Origin: Strobilurus pachycystidiatus
Taxonomy: Eukaryota; Basidiomycota; Agaricomycetes; Agaricales; Physalacriaceae
Length of the DNA: 64,000 bases
Direction: 5' to 3'
Assembly (NCBI GenBank): GCA_019915135.1
Contig: JAHLMK010000041.1
Coordinates: 1 to 64,000, forward strand
Under the pieces are notes generated by a model. The model did not search any database and was not told the DNA's origin. It saw only the letters and a list, made by a program, of their open reading frames with translations. Both the position numbers and the translations under genes were made by a program. How positions within the stretch are numbered: position 1 is the stretch's first letter; each line of letters begins with the position of its first letter. Positions 10,619-22,909 of the stretch are shown one piece after another.

Positions 10619-13185
10619 GGTGGTGGTAACAAAATGTGACACCTTTGATTATATAACCAGTGGATGGGTTCAGTTGCTGTGGCTTATAGCCTGCGACGAT
10701 CGGGATTCGCCGAGACAATCCCTGGGTGTGGCGGTCCGCGGTCTAGGGTGGAGGCTCGAGTTCGACTGAATCTCCCAAAACGCTACTTCCATCTGTGTGG
10801 CTCCCCTACAATGAAATTCGCTCTCTACTTCATCTGTTTCTTGTTTCCTCTTTGAGCAAGAGCCTAATCACCGAGACTTCCACAACAAGCAAATTCGTAA
10901 GTACCGTCAACCTGGACCAATCGTTATATACACTGAGTATCCTTATATTTTCACCCTGAGCCACATGACTAATCTATCTGCGCTCATCGTAATGCCCTTG
11001 ACCGCCTTTGAACGCTGCCACTGGCACGCCGGAGTTCTACACAAACGTCTTGATGGTTTCCAGGCAACGGAAATTCCTCCCATCTTCCGTCTTGTCTTGT
11101 CTTATGACCTCGTTTTGACATCGACATTGCTCCGAGGCGTCGTAGTAGCGTCCGGCGCCTCTTTGAGATTGTGAAATGGATTGCAGTGGCAAGAGGTTCC
11201 TGTTCAGGCGACAATTTCTCTTCTCTGTGCGCAGAACAAATTCTCGGGTCCAAACAGGTTCTAGCTGGTTCTGCCAATGACAGTGTGTATGATGTCTGGT
11301 GCACAACTTCGTGGACACCGAACCTCGCCGTGCCCTTTTCTGCCCGACACATCATAGGCAATAGCTCTTGTTGACTGTCATCGCTGACCCTTCCAAAGTT
11401 CGATTGGATCCTATACGTAGCCAAGGGGCCCGAGGTCCCCTTTCTTCGCATACAGAGGAATGGACAGTTCCTGAGTTTTTCCTTCCCAGATACGCCTCTC
11501 AGGCCCTAAATTCAGCTTCGCTAATTGTATGCCTTCGTTGGGACACCAGAACGCACCCTATCCTCCGACGGCGATACTTGGACTTCCATTCGAAAGAAGT
11601 TCTGAGAATCTCTCCGCGATCTGTCCCCAGTCTGATGGGCATGCTCATCTTTTCCCAAACATCCGATTCCGAAGGAATCCCAACCTGACCTGTCCCTTTC
11701 GTGGCCTTCCGCATCACGAGAGCCGCACAGAGAAGACGTGACCCATTATGCAACTCAATACGGCACTCAGCGAAGTAGTGGCGGCCAAGTGGCAGATGAG
11801 CCTTTGACATGCCGTAAATACTCACGCAGGCTGCTGGTACGCTCACACTGCTGGCACGAGCCCCACACTTGATTGTCGCGTCAGGTATTCATTTGTCGAA
11901 TCATGTCCAATTTCGCAGGCTCTTCTCCGTGGCAGTGTTGTGCCGGTCAAGGGCCACTGTCGATTGCCATGCACAAAACATGGCAAGTCATGGCCTTGAG
12001 TGGCCGTGAAATGCTTAGCTTTTCCCACGCACGCGGCGGGCTGTCTGTCCATATAGGGATAACAAATCGGCTACCATTTGGAGGTTAACCTTATTAGGAC
12101 ACCCATCGCTGGTAACGAAACATTTGACATCGAGAACCCTTCGTTCGCGAGAAGATAGTCTAGTCGGCATCACTGCAGTTGAGTACTGCCCCACAGCCGA
12201 AATGCTTGCTGACTAAGCATTACCTGTATCAGCACGACAGTTCAGCGAGATATGTTACTAGCAGGTGAGGGGAGTGTTGGAACGGGAGCTCGGGCTCATC
12301 GACAACCCGCTAGTCTGTTCGTACTGTGCGAATCAACAGAACACTGTAGAGTAGTATGAGATTCTACGTGCTCATTGCAAGTGCGGTAGAAGGTCGCACA
12401 GGGACGGCCGAGTAATAAGTATCAGTTTGCGGCTTCGTGCACTTCCGAGGTCTGATATTGCATTTTGCTGGCTATCAGGAATTGGCATCGTTTCGTTGTT
12501 TGTATCAGTGGACGTGCCATGACAAAAGACATTGATCGTGGGAACATACATTGCGGCTAGGGTCATGTAGTCGACGTGACTTATCAAGGTCAGTAGCTAG
12601 CTAGTAGCCGGCACAACACTGCTCCGTGGGCTAAGGTAAGTGTTTACCAGCAAATCACTGATCCCGGAGTCTCCTCTGACTCGTGTTGCTCCTAGGAAAG
12701 GTTCAGAATACTTTACATAACCGCGAGCGTTGCGTACAGCCTCGGCTACGAAGGCTTGAAATAAGCTCGACTTCCTAGTTTGCAGCCTAGATGAATGCCC
12801 CTGATACCCATTCAATAACTCGATCATGATCTAATTAGGCAGCAGTAGCAAATCATACGAACAGCAATAATTGAAAGCAAAGGACCACGGAGCTCTGATG
12901 TACATACACTATAGATGATACGATGGAAAGATAAATGCCAATAATATAAGACGACTAGCGGTACTACTAATAGTGTAGAGGTGGATGCCAACGACAATAG
13001 CACAGATGATATGTACAAGAGTTGGCTTTTGGAGAGGGGTCCTTTCGTGGTCAGTCCGAGCCCTAATGATAGTAGCCGCTCGCGTCTTCGCCAGGTCAAT
13101 TCCTTCCGCCTATGACAAGGTAGCTGGGCCCGTTGGAGCAAAGTCCATGAAGCCGTTGCTGACAGTGCGCGCAGAGTGCGGTCAA
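10619..13185. other. Long intergenic stretch without a supported gene
   Basis: Open frames on both strands are short, mutually overlapping and of atypical composition, and none shows a known domain or a consistent intron pattern. It may hold promoters for the minus-strand MYND gene and old decayed sequence. Confidence 0.5.
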
Positions 13186-15690
13186 TGATGGTACCCAACC
13201 ATCACGTTGACATCAGCACCCACCACAGCTGGTCCCGTCCCCGGAGGACTGAGGTTGAACGACTCCATCACAGCCGGGTGGTGCCCATACAACACTCCCT
13301 CGCTCTTGATGCCGGAAGCAGGCACGGAAACAAGACTCGAGAAGACAGGAGAACGCATCCCAGTACCTGTCGTACTCGTCCCTGAGGTAGATGTAGAGGT
13401 TTCCCGGTGGCGTGGAAAACGGCCGGCCGTGAGCACCCGCAGAGCTATCAGTGCTGTAAGCCGTCGGCGGGCCAGAATGAGAAGTAGCGACGTTGGTGAC
13501 ATTCAGCGGCGGAAGATGCTGAGGATGCGGTCCCCATTTTGCCGACCGGGCCGTAGGCGTCGACGAACGATGAGGTGTACTGCTGTTCAGCCCCAGGTTC
13601 CGAGAAACGCATCTGATTCTCCATCTTCTGCATGTTATGCTGCTTGGAAATGGGGGTGTGAGGCTGGCTGAATGCCTGCACTGTTCGCCGCGCATTTTAC
13701 CATCCTCCCACACTAAGTGAAGAGTCTCTCGTAATTCTTCACTTGTGCGGGAAGGCCCAGCGCATCTCACTGAGAGCCGCCAATGATAAACAAACCCCCT
13801 CCTCGGAATCGTAGGCGGGCATGTAAGCGGAGTGAGCCGGCTCTGGGCCATCCATACGAGCGTCTGCTTCCTGTTTCAGGTACGGGTGGCTGTTCTCCAG
13901 AATGGAGGAGGTGTCCATGTTCGCACACGGAAAGCCGGCGTAGTAGCATCCATCTCGTACAAGGCTAGCGTCCCACGTGAACAGACCCGCGCTGTCAGAG
14001 ATGTCACAGTAAAGATGGTGTTTGATAATGCCGAGGACATTGGGAGGAGTCGCAAGCACTTCCGCGCAGCCAAACTGTGCCATTGTTGAAGCGTGTAATA
14101 TGGGGAGGACTCCGCCCTGGGATGAGCTGTGCGGAGACGATTGGGCTGAGAACATAGGCTGCGGCGACGAAACAGACGTTGCGGGGCGCGGGCGGTTGAG
14201 AAGACCCTTGGGTGCGTCACGAGTGACATTATCTATGCGGAGTTCAGAAATCAGCACGACCTCGTTGCAGTCAGTACTCACAGCTCTCGAATATGGATAT
14301 CTAGTTAACGACTTTCAGCATGAGGGCCAACGAAGGCGTGGGCGTACGTACCTACCATGCGCTAGCGAATCTTTCGACCTGCCCGTCATCTTCGTTGTCC
14401 CCCCCCCGGGCCGCTTGACACTTTCGAACTCTTGCCAACAACGATGGAGGCCATCCCAGATGGCTCTGATGCATTCTCCATCAACACCACCCCCTTCTTC
14501 TACTTTCCTAGATGCCTTCCCGCCCGTCATAACGGTATGCATCTTGCGTTAACGGCACTGAAATGCAGAGGGAGCGAGAAGAGATGCGTCACCTGCAGAT
14601 AGGGATTGGACGTCGTCAAGTATGGGGGGCCAGGCGAAGGGATCAAGTTGATATTGAAATTGTACGGCGGTAAAGTGCCTTGGAAAGAGTCAAGGTCATC
14701 CTCCGTTCTGGCGTCGAAGAAAGTTAGGATTGGACAGGGGAAATAAACTCTCAGACTCACTGGATCAGACGGCCACCGCGCATTCCGGTACTTATTCCTT
14801 CCTGAAGATGGGCGTACCAAAAAAAGCGGGCCGGGCAAGGGCTTCATCAGAACCAGCTGGTAGTGGCGTTGTATTAATTGACGACGAAAGCATGCACAAC
14901 GATCGTGCCTGCAAAAGCGTGGTTTCACGGACTGAAAGTTTGTCCAGAGTGCTGGAGTCTAGAATGCGCCTTCAATGAAAATTCCAGAAGGCCGAAGTTC
15001 AGGCAAACCTTCCAAAAGAGTAGCAGAAGTAGCAGGATGCGCACGCCGTCCCAAGTAGGTTTCCGCATCATGCTGTGGTCTTCGACAAGCTCGAGGAGCT
15101 CTCTGAGCATAGTATCGGTGGTATCTTCAGCACGGGCTTTTGAGCCTTTGGGCATCCGCGTCAAACTGGAGCTGGCGCTACGGGTGCTTCTGCTGTGTGA
15201 GCCGTCGTAGGAGTGCTCATCGTGCTCCATGGGATTGCCATGCTCGCCGACGCCGAAGGATGCAGCCCAGACGACCAGGAACAGAGAGAGCACCCTGCCT
15301 TCGTGGCCGAGAGGATGAGTGCCCTTCGAGTGCGCTATGAACCGGGCTGCGAACTCAGAGGAGTCAAGGATGGGCCCTGATGATGGATGCCAGTGTCAAG
15401 CTATGCGAGACAGGTTGAAAGAGGGTACTGACGTTGCAGGCTGAACCAGCGCCAAAAAGGGGAGGAAAAGAATCCGGGTTTCAATTGGGGTATCACGCTG
15501 GGGAGATGCGTAGCGGGCGACGCGAGATTAGGAGAGCTCTGGCCGTCGGTAGCTTTGCCGTATATCGCCCTAGAAAGGAGTTTCGTGTGAGCGGTCGATC
15601 GACCTGGAGATGTCTGGAGCTCCAACTTAGTCGACTTGCTGCAGCCGTCGTCCGCGTCGAAGCTGTTTGACCGCCTTGACATCCGCAAGT
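13186..15690 (-). pseudogene. Fungal-type transcription factor gene, frame-broken
   Basis: The pieces match the regulatory (fungal-specific) domain of mushroom Zn2Cys6 regulators. In order on the minus strand: PFWRWFSLQ; an intron (about 15375-15430); SSEFAARFIAHS; LSLFLVVWAASFGV; TDTMLRELLELVEDH; PTWDGVRILLLLLL; then AIWDGLHRCWQEFESV near 14440; SAGLFTWDASLVRDGCYYAG near 13950; and EGVCLSLAALSEMRWAFP near 13770. Right after MRWAFPHK a two-base loss or one-base gain moves the continuation SEELRETLHLVWEDGKMRG into another frame. No Zn2Cys6 cluster is visible upstream to 17 kb, so the DNA-binding end is missing or outside recognisable limits. The C-terminal tail is Ser/Pro/Gln-rich. Exon limits in 14.5-15.0 kb are uncertain. 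I call it a degraded regulator gene; family memory, not a search, supports this. Confidence 0.55.
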
Positions 15691-17756
15691 TCTCTCTGTA
15701 AAGCTCCGGTATTAGGTGTGAGGTGCCCCAACGAGAGGGCCTGGGTCATAGACGGAGCAGAAGGGATTGCGCTACTTTTAAAAAAGAGAGGATAAGCGAA
15801 TGGACCGGATCTGCCATGGAGATCTATGCTTGAGAATCAATTAAGTAATACGTTCACTGCCGTAACGCGTTACAGACAGGGTCGGGGAGCTCAAGAAATT
15901 GCGCCGAGATGCCTGTACTGCATGGCGAATTACTCACCGGTGGGTCACTCACCGATCGCCGTGTATAGAACGTTGCTTCGCAGCACGCCGGCTACAGTGC
16001 GAATCATCGTCAATGCGCAAGGCCAGCGTACCACTGCCCTGAACCAATTTTGGAAGAATGCATTGGTGGGTGACTTGAACCCACCCTTCTTGGCAGTCAC
16101 TCCTCCTTCCGGCGTTGGAATCTCACTCTGCGTATATGGCATATTCCTCCCGGTCAAGGGAATTTCCGTTGCCCATCAAGCGGGCTTCACATCTTGAACC
16201 TGATGGCAGCTCCCACACAACTTTCTGGGTAGATATCCCCGTTCAATGACACTCTTTTCAACACCATGTTCATAGCGCACGACACTTACGAGACCCATCA
16301 CAACAAGGAGGTACTTAAACGCTCAGCTGACCCCCTGCTGCTAATACCTTCAGCCATTCCCATCCGTGGTGCATTAAGGCGTATTAGCTCGAGCAATATG
16401 AATGGTCCCATACACTTATTTGTCGGTAGGAAAATTCCGTCCATCCAGAGACCGTCTTTCCGACAGCAGGAATGCGACTATGAAAAAAATGGACAACCAC
16501 TTGAAATCGCCTATGGATCAGCGGTACCCTATTGTACAGACATGACTCAACCAAATGACATCGTTGTGGGATTTCGTCCATTGCACAACTAAGTACATCC
16601 TGAAGTAACCGTAATGATTCACGAAAACCACGAGTCTCGCGCGTCAAATACGGGCTCATTCTGTCTGTGTGCGGCCTCTCGATCCACGTATCGTCCGTCA
16701 CCTCTTGTCATTCTATCACTCAAGGTTAATGGTGAATGTGACAGTTGATCCACACCAAAGCTGTATGCAAGTTGAGGGACTATACACTGTCTGATACATG
16801 TGTATACATTCTTGCTCGAGGTGTAGTCGCACATTCTACGACGTGGAGCTGTCTATGCCATAGCGGCCCGCCTCAACGCCCGACGCAACTCCCCCGATGT
16901 CCTCTGCTCTGGGTTAACTTTACGATCTCGCGCCATTCTCTCCACGTCCTCTCCACACTTATCGACTAGCCGCCGGAGGTAGCCCATTTCCCCATGGGCT
17001 GCATGTCGTGGCCCAACTCCCGTTAGCGCAGCAGATATCGTAGTTCCCGTTCCATCAATTGTGACAGATATTTGGACCAAGGCTATAACGAAACGACATT
17101 CGGTCAGATATCGAATCCCCGAAGATGATGAAAAAGAGATTACAATGGAGGAGAGGAAAATCCAGCCACTCAACAATTTCCTCCGCGCCGGGTCGGGAAT
17201 TAACTGACGGGGGAAAGTCAGCCAGGGTCAAGGAAGAGAAGCGTAGCGCCTCCGCCTGAACCGTGTGAAAACGGCCCCGTCGTGCCAAGAAACGTGAAGA
17301 GAAAGCGTTCGAGATAGACGCATCCGTTGCCTATGAAAATTTAAAACATATAGGACAACGGGTAACCCAGGAAAAGCATACTGTGTTCCCAAAAGAGCGG
17401 TATGTGTGGTGCAATGACGGGGAAAATAGAGATGGAAAATGGGCACGAGAAAGGATGCGCTAGAATCGAAGAGGGAACCGCCAGAGTGGTGTGCGTCATT
17501 TGATTCGGGTGGTGGCGTGCATAGAGGAAGGAACAGCGAGTCACCCGCCGGCAACCTCTTAAACCACGTCTAATGGAACGCATAACAATTAAATCCGCTT
17601 TCCCGAATCCGCCCGACGCCGCTTGGTGCGTAAATTTGTAGAAAAATTGCGGCAAACGTCAGAGGAATACAGGTAAGTCACGTGACTTCCTTGCGCCAGG
17701 GATGAAGTCAGGTGACTGCGGGGTGCTACTCAAGGTAAAGATACATGGTTCTGTAT
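15691..17756. other. Intergenic stretch without a supported gene
   Basis: No domain, no consistent spliced frame and no repeat was found. The open frames near 15826-16197 and 17228-17655 have no supporting features. Confidence 0.45.
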
Positions 17757-19375
17757 TTACCAGAGCAACAATCCTGGAGGCACTTGTATTTTTGCCGTCA
17801 CGATCCTCATATCACAGGGGTACCGGATCTGGATCTTGGGATAGTCGGTGTGTGAGGCGTTGGGCGGACCGTATTGAAACGAAAATTGGAAATCCCCAGT
17901 GCGCAAATCGCATGTGGGCAGAATGTCCATCTCCGTCAGAGCGTCGGGGTGGCCTCTGGCAATGAGATAGGATGTTCCAGCCGGTCCACGAGGGTTAAAA
18001 CCCGCAAGGGTGCGTGCCCTAGTGACCACTTGTAGGATGGTCTGCACGTTGTCTTCAATGGCTCGAACCACCAGCTGCCACATGTAGAGGCAGCCCTCCC
18101 TTCCTGGTATACTGGTAAGCAATAAATGGTGCGAAAGGGTCAGAGTCGTACCATCCTTGAAACAATACTTCCTGTGTTCTTCGTCCCAGTGTTCTTTTTG
18201 GCATCCGGGGCCACAGTAGCTGGCTGTGTAGCAGCCTGTGCAGGGCTTGAAACACTTTGCGCGACTGTTAAAACACTGCACGGCATCAGGTCCGCCTCGA
18301 TTGGCACACTGGAACAGGGACCCACGTGTGGATTGTCACATCGAGCGAACATTTCCTTGAACGCGTGCTCCCTGTCATACACAACGGCAAAAAAAACGAT
18401 CCCATAAAGCTGTCAACGGCGAGGTCTTGCCATTGCGGGTGAGAAGAGATGGGTGGGCCCCTGCTCGCCTTGTGCATTTTCCCAGGCGATTGATAACTTC
18501 GGGATAGATACTGAGGGAGAATATGGATTGCAAGACTGCCTCCGCCGTGGAGGGTAGATCATGAGGAGCCCATGAGATGGCTTGGAGGACCTCCAAAGAC
18601 CCTCAGACAGCAAGTCCGAAAGGGTGGCATGATGCGCTGTGGCTATATCAGCGATGGTCAGGAGGCATGCTTTATGAATTTTCAGGGCGAGGGGTGACTC
18701 GTCTCTCATCGTGCACTGGAGATAGTGCAAGAGAGGAACGCCCAGACGCATAAACCCGGCGGACAATGGTTTGCCTTGCACGGCAAAGACGTGGATGGCG
18801 TGATACACAAAGTCCACCGAGTGCCACAATTCGGGGCAAGTGGTACGCCGGTTGAGGTGGTTGATGGTGTGGTCAGCGGCGGAGGGGAGTTCGCTCTCCG
18901 ACGCCCGCAAAACGCTGACTAGGTATTCATGATGTTCGGGATGAATGAATTGGTGGAAGACGTCCGAGGCCAGTTCCCGCGTGCGTGCGTCGTAGACGTC
19001 GGCGGCGCAGAAAACAAGCAGCCACAGGTCCAAAAAACGACGACGAATTTCCGCGTTCTTGCGCGCAACGGCCAGGACCGGGGGACAGCGAAGGGCAGAA
19101 CCGAGGCACTGCAAGAGAGGAACCGCAGCTGCGTCGACGAGGACACAAAAAGCGCTGTTGAGTCCGTGCACCAGGGCAGCAACGATGGGTCCACCACATC
19201 TATCGCACAGGACACCCGCCGCGACCAGGTCGCGCGCGCGCGACGGCAGCGTCTCGACGGCAAGCAGACCGTCTCCATCAGAGCTCCGTGGGGTCCGAGC
19301 CTCCAGCTTGGCAAAGGCCTGCACGAAGGTGTAGATCCGTTCGGTGTGGTGTATGTGACGGCAAGGGTCACTCAT
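17757..19375 (-). pseudogene. MYND zinc-finger protein, copy 2, two frame breaks
   Basis: Paralogue of the 9-10.6 kb gene with the same exon plan. The ATG at 19375 begins MSDPCRHIHHTERIY. The helical part is intact to LLSEG (about 18605). There a single base is missing compared with copy 1 (GGTCTTTGGAG against GGTCTCTTGGAG), shifting EVLQAISWAPHD into another frame. A second break is one extra base in an A8 run near 18388-18395, before YDREHAFKEM. A 53-bp intron follows, then the MYND finger C..CFKPCTGCYTASYC..CQKEHW...HRKYC (18240-18155). A 48-bp intron and the last exon end at 17757. Both breaks sit in coding blocks that copy 1 keeps in frame, so they are real departures from the family or sequencing errors. 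Confidence 0.72.
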
Positions 19376-19612
19376 AGTGGTGGCGAGGAAAGAGGTCGTG
19401 AGATGGTGTCAGTGATTATATAACGACCAGGGTTTTTAGTTGTAGGCGTAAATACACAGCTTGGACCTGCCGGAGGCCACCGAGATTGCGGATGAGGTCA
19501 GCTTATTTCGGAAACACGGCTCAGCAAACACCATCGTCAAAGCTGCCAAGAACGGTCGAGTTCTTCCCCTCTTTGAAAGCCACCCAAGGGAGGCTTGGGG
19601 GGTGTCATTTAC

Positions 19613-20399
19613 TCAAGATAAGTCTAATTCAAGACGCACGGCGGGGAAAATCACGCGCGACCCATAACATATATTTTTCCAGCCACAAAACATGTAATAC
19701 AACAATCTGTAGGGCGCGTTAGCTAGGACAGCCCGGGAGGGGGTGAATGTGAGCCACCATAGGTTTCCGCGCTTATGACCGGAAATAACATGGGTCTTCC
19801 TTGACCGAGAGGTCGAGGGCCGAGCGCCCTTGAGCCGGTTCTTGGAGCCTTTTGGCCGGCCCCGAGGACGCTTGGCGGGCGGTGGTTCACATGAACCCTC
19901 CTCGATCGGCATGGGCGATGGAGTGCTGCGGGGGACATGCTGCTCACCCAAATCTAGGGCTTTTAATTGCGCATTCAAGGTTTGGTCGAGGGGGTGCCTC
20001 GCGAGCTTCTCTGTGTATGCCTGGCCGCGAAGGCGTGTGCGGTCGTTGACGATATCTCGGGTGCCCCAAAGCTCAATGTCAGCGCTCTGATCCGCGAGCC
20101 TATTTCGGTGCTGTTGCTGCCGCTCTTCGAACTCCTGGAAGGGAAACGAGGTGGTGCGAGCGTCGCACCAAATGTTGGATGCACCATCGACGGGGGAGGT
20201 CCAATCCTTCCACGTCACCTGCTTCCGCCTTAGACGACGCCTTTGTGAGAATGTGAGGGCTCACGGAATATTTTATCTGATCCTCATGACCGACTTCCTC
20301 ACTGTCAATGAAGTATTCTCCACCCTCTGGTCCCTCACCAACAGTCAAGGGAGTGGACGGCGGTGGGTAGTCAATAGTGCAGTCGTCGTCAGAGTCCAT
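19613..20399 (-). CDS. Chromodomain plus AT-hook nuclear protein
   Basis: The ATG at 20399 (MDSDDDCTIDY) starts an acidic leader. A chromodomain-like block follows, EYFIDS..., joined across a 46-bp intron (20219-20264, phase 0) as KYSVTWKDW....NIW. The Y.V.W and trailing W fit the aromatic cage of methyl-lysine readers. A Q/R-rich linker follows, then KRPRGRPKGSKN near 19840, a textbook AT-hook that binds the minor groove of AT-rich DNA. The tail runs to about 19613. Expected place: nucleus, on chromatin. The gene is divergent from the giant Zn-finger/RecQ gene (starts 522 bp apart), so the two may share control. The chromodomain call is by pattern; the AT-hook is strong. Confidence 0.72.
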
Positions 20400-20920
20400 G
20401 ATTGATAACGGCATGTGGGAAAAGGACGGACACAAAAGCCGTGCTTGACCGGTGGACGTGCAGTCATCACGTGGTGTCTGGTGTCTTACTGGCTTGTATG
20501 TCCGGTTTCTCGTAACGGTCTGCCGGCTACCTTGGACGATGTCAGTTTAACGAGACCAGGGAGCAGTTTTGTGATGAGAAGGTACGATTGTGGCTTTGGT
20601 TGGGCTGCGTTTTCGAAGTATCACATCTTTTCAAATTTCCGTTTTCTATCTAACCTACTGTCTGCAAAGTGTACCAATGTCGGCGATATCACACCTGGAG
20701 GTATGATAGTGGTCTAGCCCTAGATGGTACTCGTCGACGGTGACTCTCTCAAAGAGCTACGCATTTGCTCGCTGAGAAAATAAAGTTGGTAAACGTCCGG
20801 TGACGTTTAAGTCGGAACAAGGAGTTGCAGAGCCGTCGATTCCGGGTACTCTCGGCTTTATCGATAGATTGATCGAACAAACACGGCCACGTGCGTCTCG
20901 CATTCCAACCACTCGCCAAC
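20400..20920. promoter_or_regulatory. Divergent promoter region
   Basis: This 521-bp gap separates the starts of the chromodomain/AT-hook gene (minus) and the Zn-finger/RecQ gene (plus). No coding frame is supported inside it. It must hold both promoters, but no single element can be named with confidence. Confidence 0.5.
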
Positions 20921-22615
20921 ATGAAGAGGCGTTATGTGGGGACAGTCCAAGAGGTCTTGCTGTCGCCCCATGCCGAATGACCGATAACTGACCAGGTTTA
21001 ATTCCAGCGACCTTGGCGTCGGCGAAAAAACAACACATCCGCAACACCGGCAGGACAAGGCGGTGGCGCGGAGGGGACGGAGCGAGACGGTGACCAGTTG
21101 GAGGGAGAAAAAGACAACCCAGTGAGTGTGCGAGTACGCTCGTGCGTACGATCCTGACTCTGTTCAGCCGAGCACGACTCTGCTTGCCAAAGAGCGAACA
21201 CCAGGTTTGGATATCACATCCTCACGCCCGGCCGCACCTCCTGCGGCGACATTGGGGGTCCAACCTGATGCCACGGAGGTAAACAGATGACTTGCGTATC
21301 AAGCTCTTTACTCACGAACGCTGTCAGGGCACCATGACACGGGAGGTTGGATTGAGACTCCTCGGCGAGCACGGGCTTACGTTGAGTGAGGACCTTCCGG
21401 GTATAATTTGCCCAGAATGTGAAAGGTGGCTGAAACCGGACAACATCGTCGGACATCTGAGGACCGCGCACATGCTGAGATCCACAGCGATCAGGTCCAA
21501 AATAACCGAAGCCGTGACTGCCATTGGCCTGCAAGCCGAATGGCCCCGCCCAACGAGAGCGATTAGGGAGGTGTCCGGATTGCCAGTGTTTTCCGCTTGG
21601 AAGTGCATGCGCTGTCCCGAGATGGAGCCCTTCATCTGCCTGGAGGAGTCACGGAAGGGGCACAAGACGCACAGAGGCACGGTTCTGCGAGACGAGGACT
21701 GGACGGGTTGTACTGCACAGCGACTGGACCAGGGGAGCGCCAGAAGGTTCTTCGAGGTCTTGCCAGCAACTGCACCGGCTTCGGACAAGGTTCGAGAAAT
21801 GGCCGCCAAACTAGCGAGCCGCGCGGACCGGACTATGTTGCGCGAGACGAAGATTCGGGATGAAAGCACAGTGACGATCAACCCGTGGTTGAAAAGCACT
21901 GGGTGGCTGCCGATGACCGAGGGCAAAACTCCAGATGAAGTATCAAGAGCCATCGGGAAAATACCGGATTTGCCTTACTTGAAGGACGACCTCATTAGTT
22001 TGTTACAGGCCTGTCTTGGATACATTCCGCAGACCCCTGGGGTGGTCCTACGGATGGTAAACACGGAGAATGAACAGCGAACGTGAGTAAACGGCATAAT
22101 GAGACAACACCTGGCTCACGTTGACTTCGTGGAAGCGGTGTCAACCACACGCCCCTCAAAGACCATGACTGGAAGGACACAATGCGCAAATATGCGATCC
22201 CGATAGAAAAGCTGCTGGCGATGCTTTTCAACGAAAGGGGCCGCTTCGAGGAGGACGCGATACTTCAAGACACCCTCAGGCGGTACATTTCCACCGCTAA
22301 GCTCCGTGGCCCGCGCGCGGAGGAGCGAGAGGTGCTGGGTGACTTGCTCACTCACATTTGGACGAAGGAGTGGATACCAACGGAGTCAAAGCCATATCAG
22401 GATCCAACCCTCATTGCCGTCGCGTACATGAAAATGAAGCGGGATGGGACGTTTGCCGATGCGAAGGATACGACGAATACCCTGGCAGCCATCACGTGGG
22501 CAATGCGGGTGATGTTCTTGCGCGAGATACACCAGCGAGCCTCCGCGCCTGAATTTCTCAAAGTCGAGTGCGACAAGCTCAAAGGCTGGTGGACGGAAAA
22601 CATCCACGCAGGAAC
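20921..22615 (+). CDS. 5' half of Zn-finger/RecQ helicase gene, cut by transposon
   Basis: The ATG at 20921 (MKRRYVGTVQE) has context CCAACATG. Exons: 20921-20953, 21008-21121, 21168-21278, 21328-22082 and 22136-22615. All joins keep frame with GT..AG introns of 46-54 bp. Around 21405-21475 a C2H2 finger is seen (CPEC......GHLRTAH) and near 21604 a second C..C with HKTH. This N-terminal architecture resembles the OrsD/DUF3505 zinc-finger domain that fungal, often subtelomeric, RecQ helicases carry. The frame then meets the transposon end at 22616 inside codon ACx (22614-22616). As it stands the message would read about 14 codons of transposon and stop at 22657-22659, giving a truncated protein. 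The rest of the gene resumes at 37695. Confidence 0.8.
22607..22615. repeat. Left target-site duplication
   Basis: CGCAGGAAC directly precedes the left end of the transposon and is repeated at 37686-37694 directly after its right end. The flanking bases differ on both sides, so the match is exactly 9 bp. Zisupton-type elements are reported to make 8-bp duplications, so one base may match by chance. Confidence 0.85.
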
Positions 22616-22720
22616 ACCTGTAGCTGTGGTTTTTAGCCTCTGGTCTGGCTACAGCTAGCAAAATTCGATTGCAACGACGGTAGCGGTAGCTAGGCCCATA
22701 GCTGCAGCTAGCGCTATAGG
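22616..22720 (+). repeat. Left terminal inverted repeat with AGCT-type motifs
   Basis: Starts ACCTGTAGCTGTGG. It is followed by a cluster of TAGCT/AGCTAG motifs. Matches the reverse complement of 37585-37685, strongest in the outer 25 bp and around ATTCGATTG. Likely transposase binding region. Confidence 0.8.
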
Positions 22721-22909
22721 CGAATGCTGGACATACGGACCGACCTGTCCGCTCATCCCATGGCTTAGGTAATACATTTGTGCGCCTCTATGAACCAAAA
22801 AAGGAAGGCAGCGCTGACAGGGCGCGCTGGGCTACCTCAAGTAAGACCCGAACTTAGCTACCATCCCAAATAAGGAGACGTGTAGAGTATATTCCAGGAT
22901 ATTATATAA

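Noticed and set aside
12824..13198. 124-codon minus-strand frame with hydrophobic stretch resembling a membrane protein
   Set aside because: AT-rich, no start context or neighbouring exons. The hydrophobicity reflects base composition.
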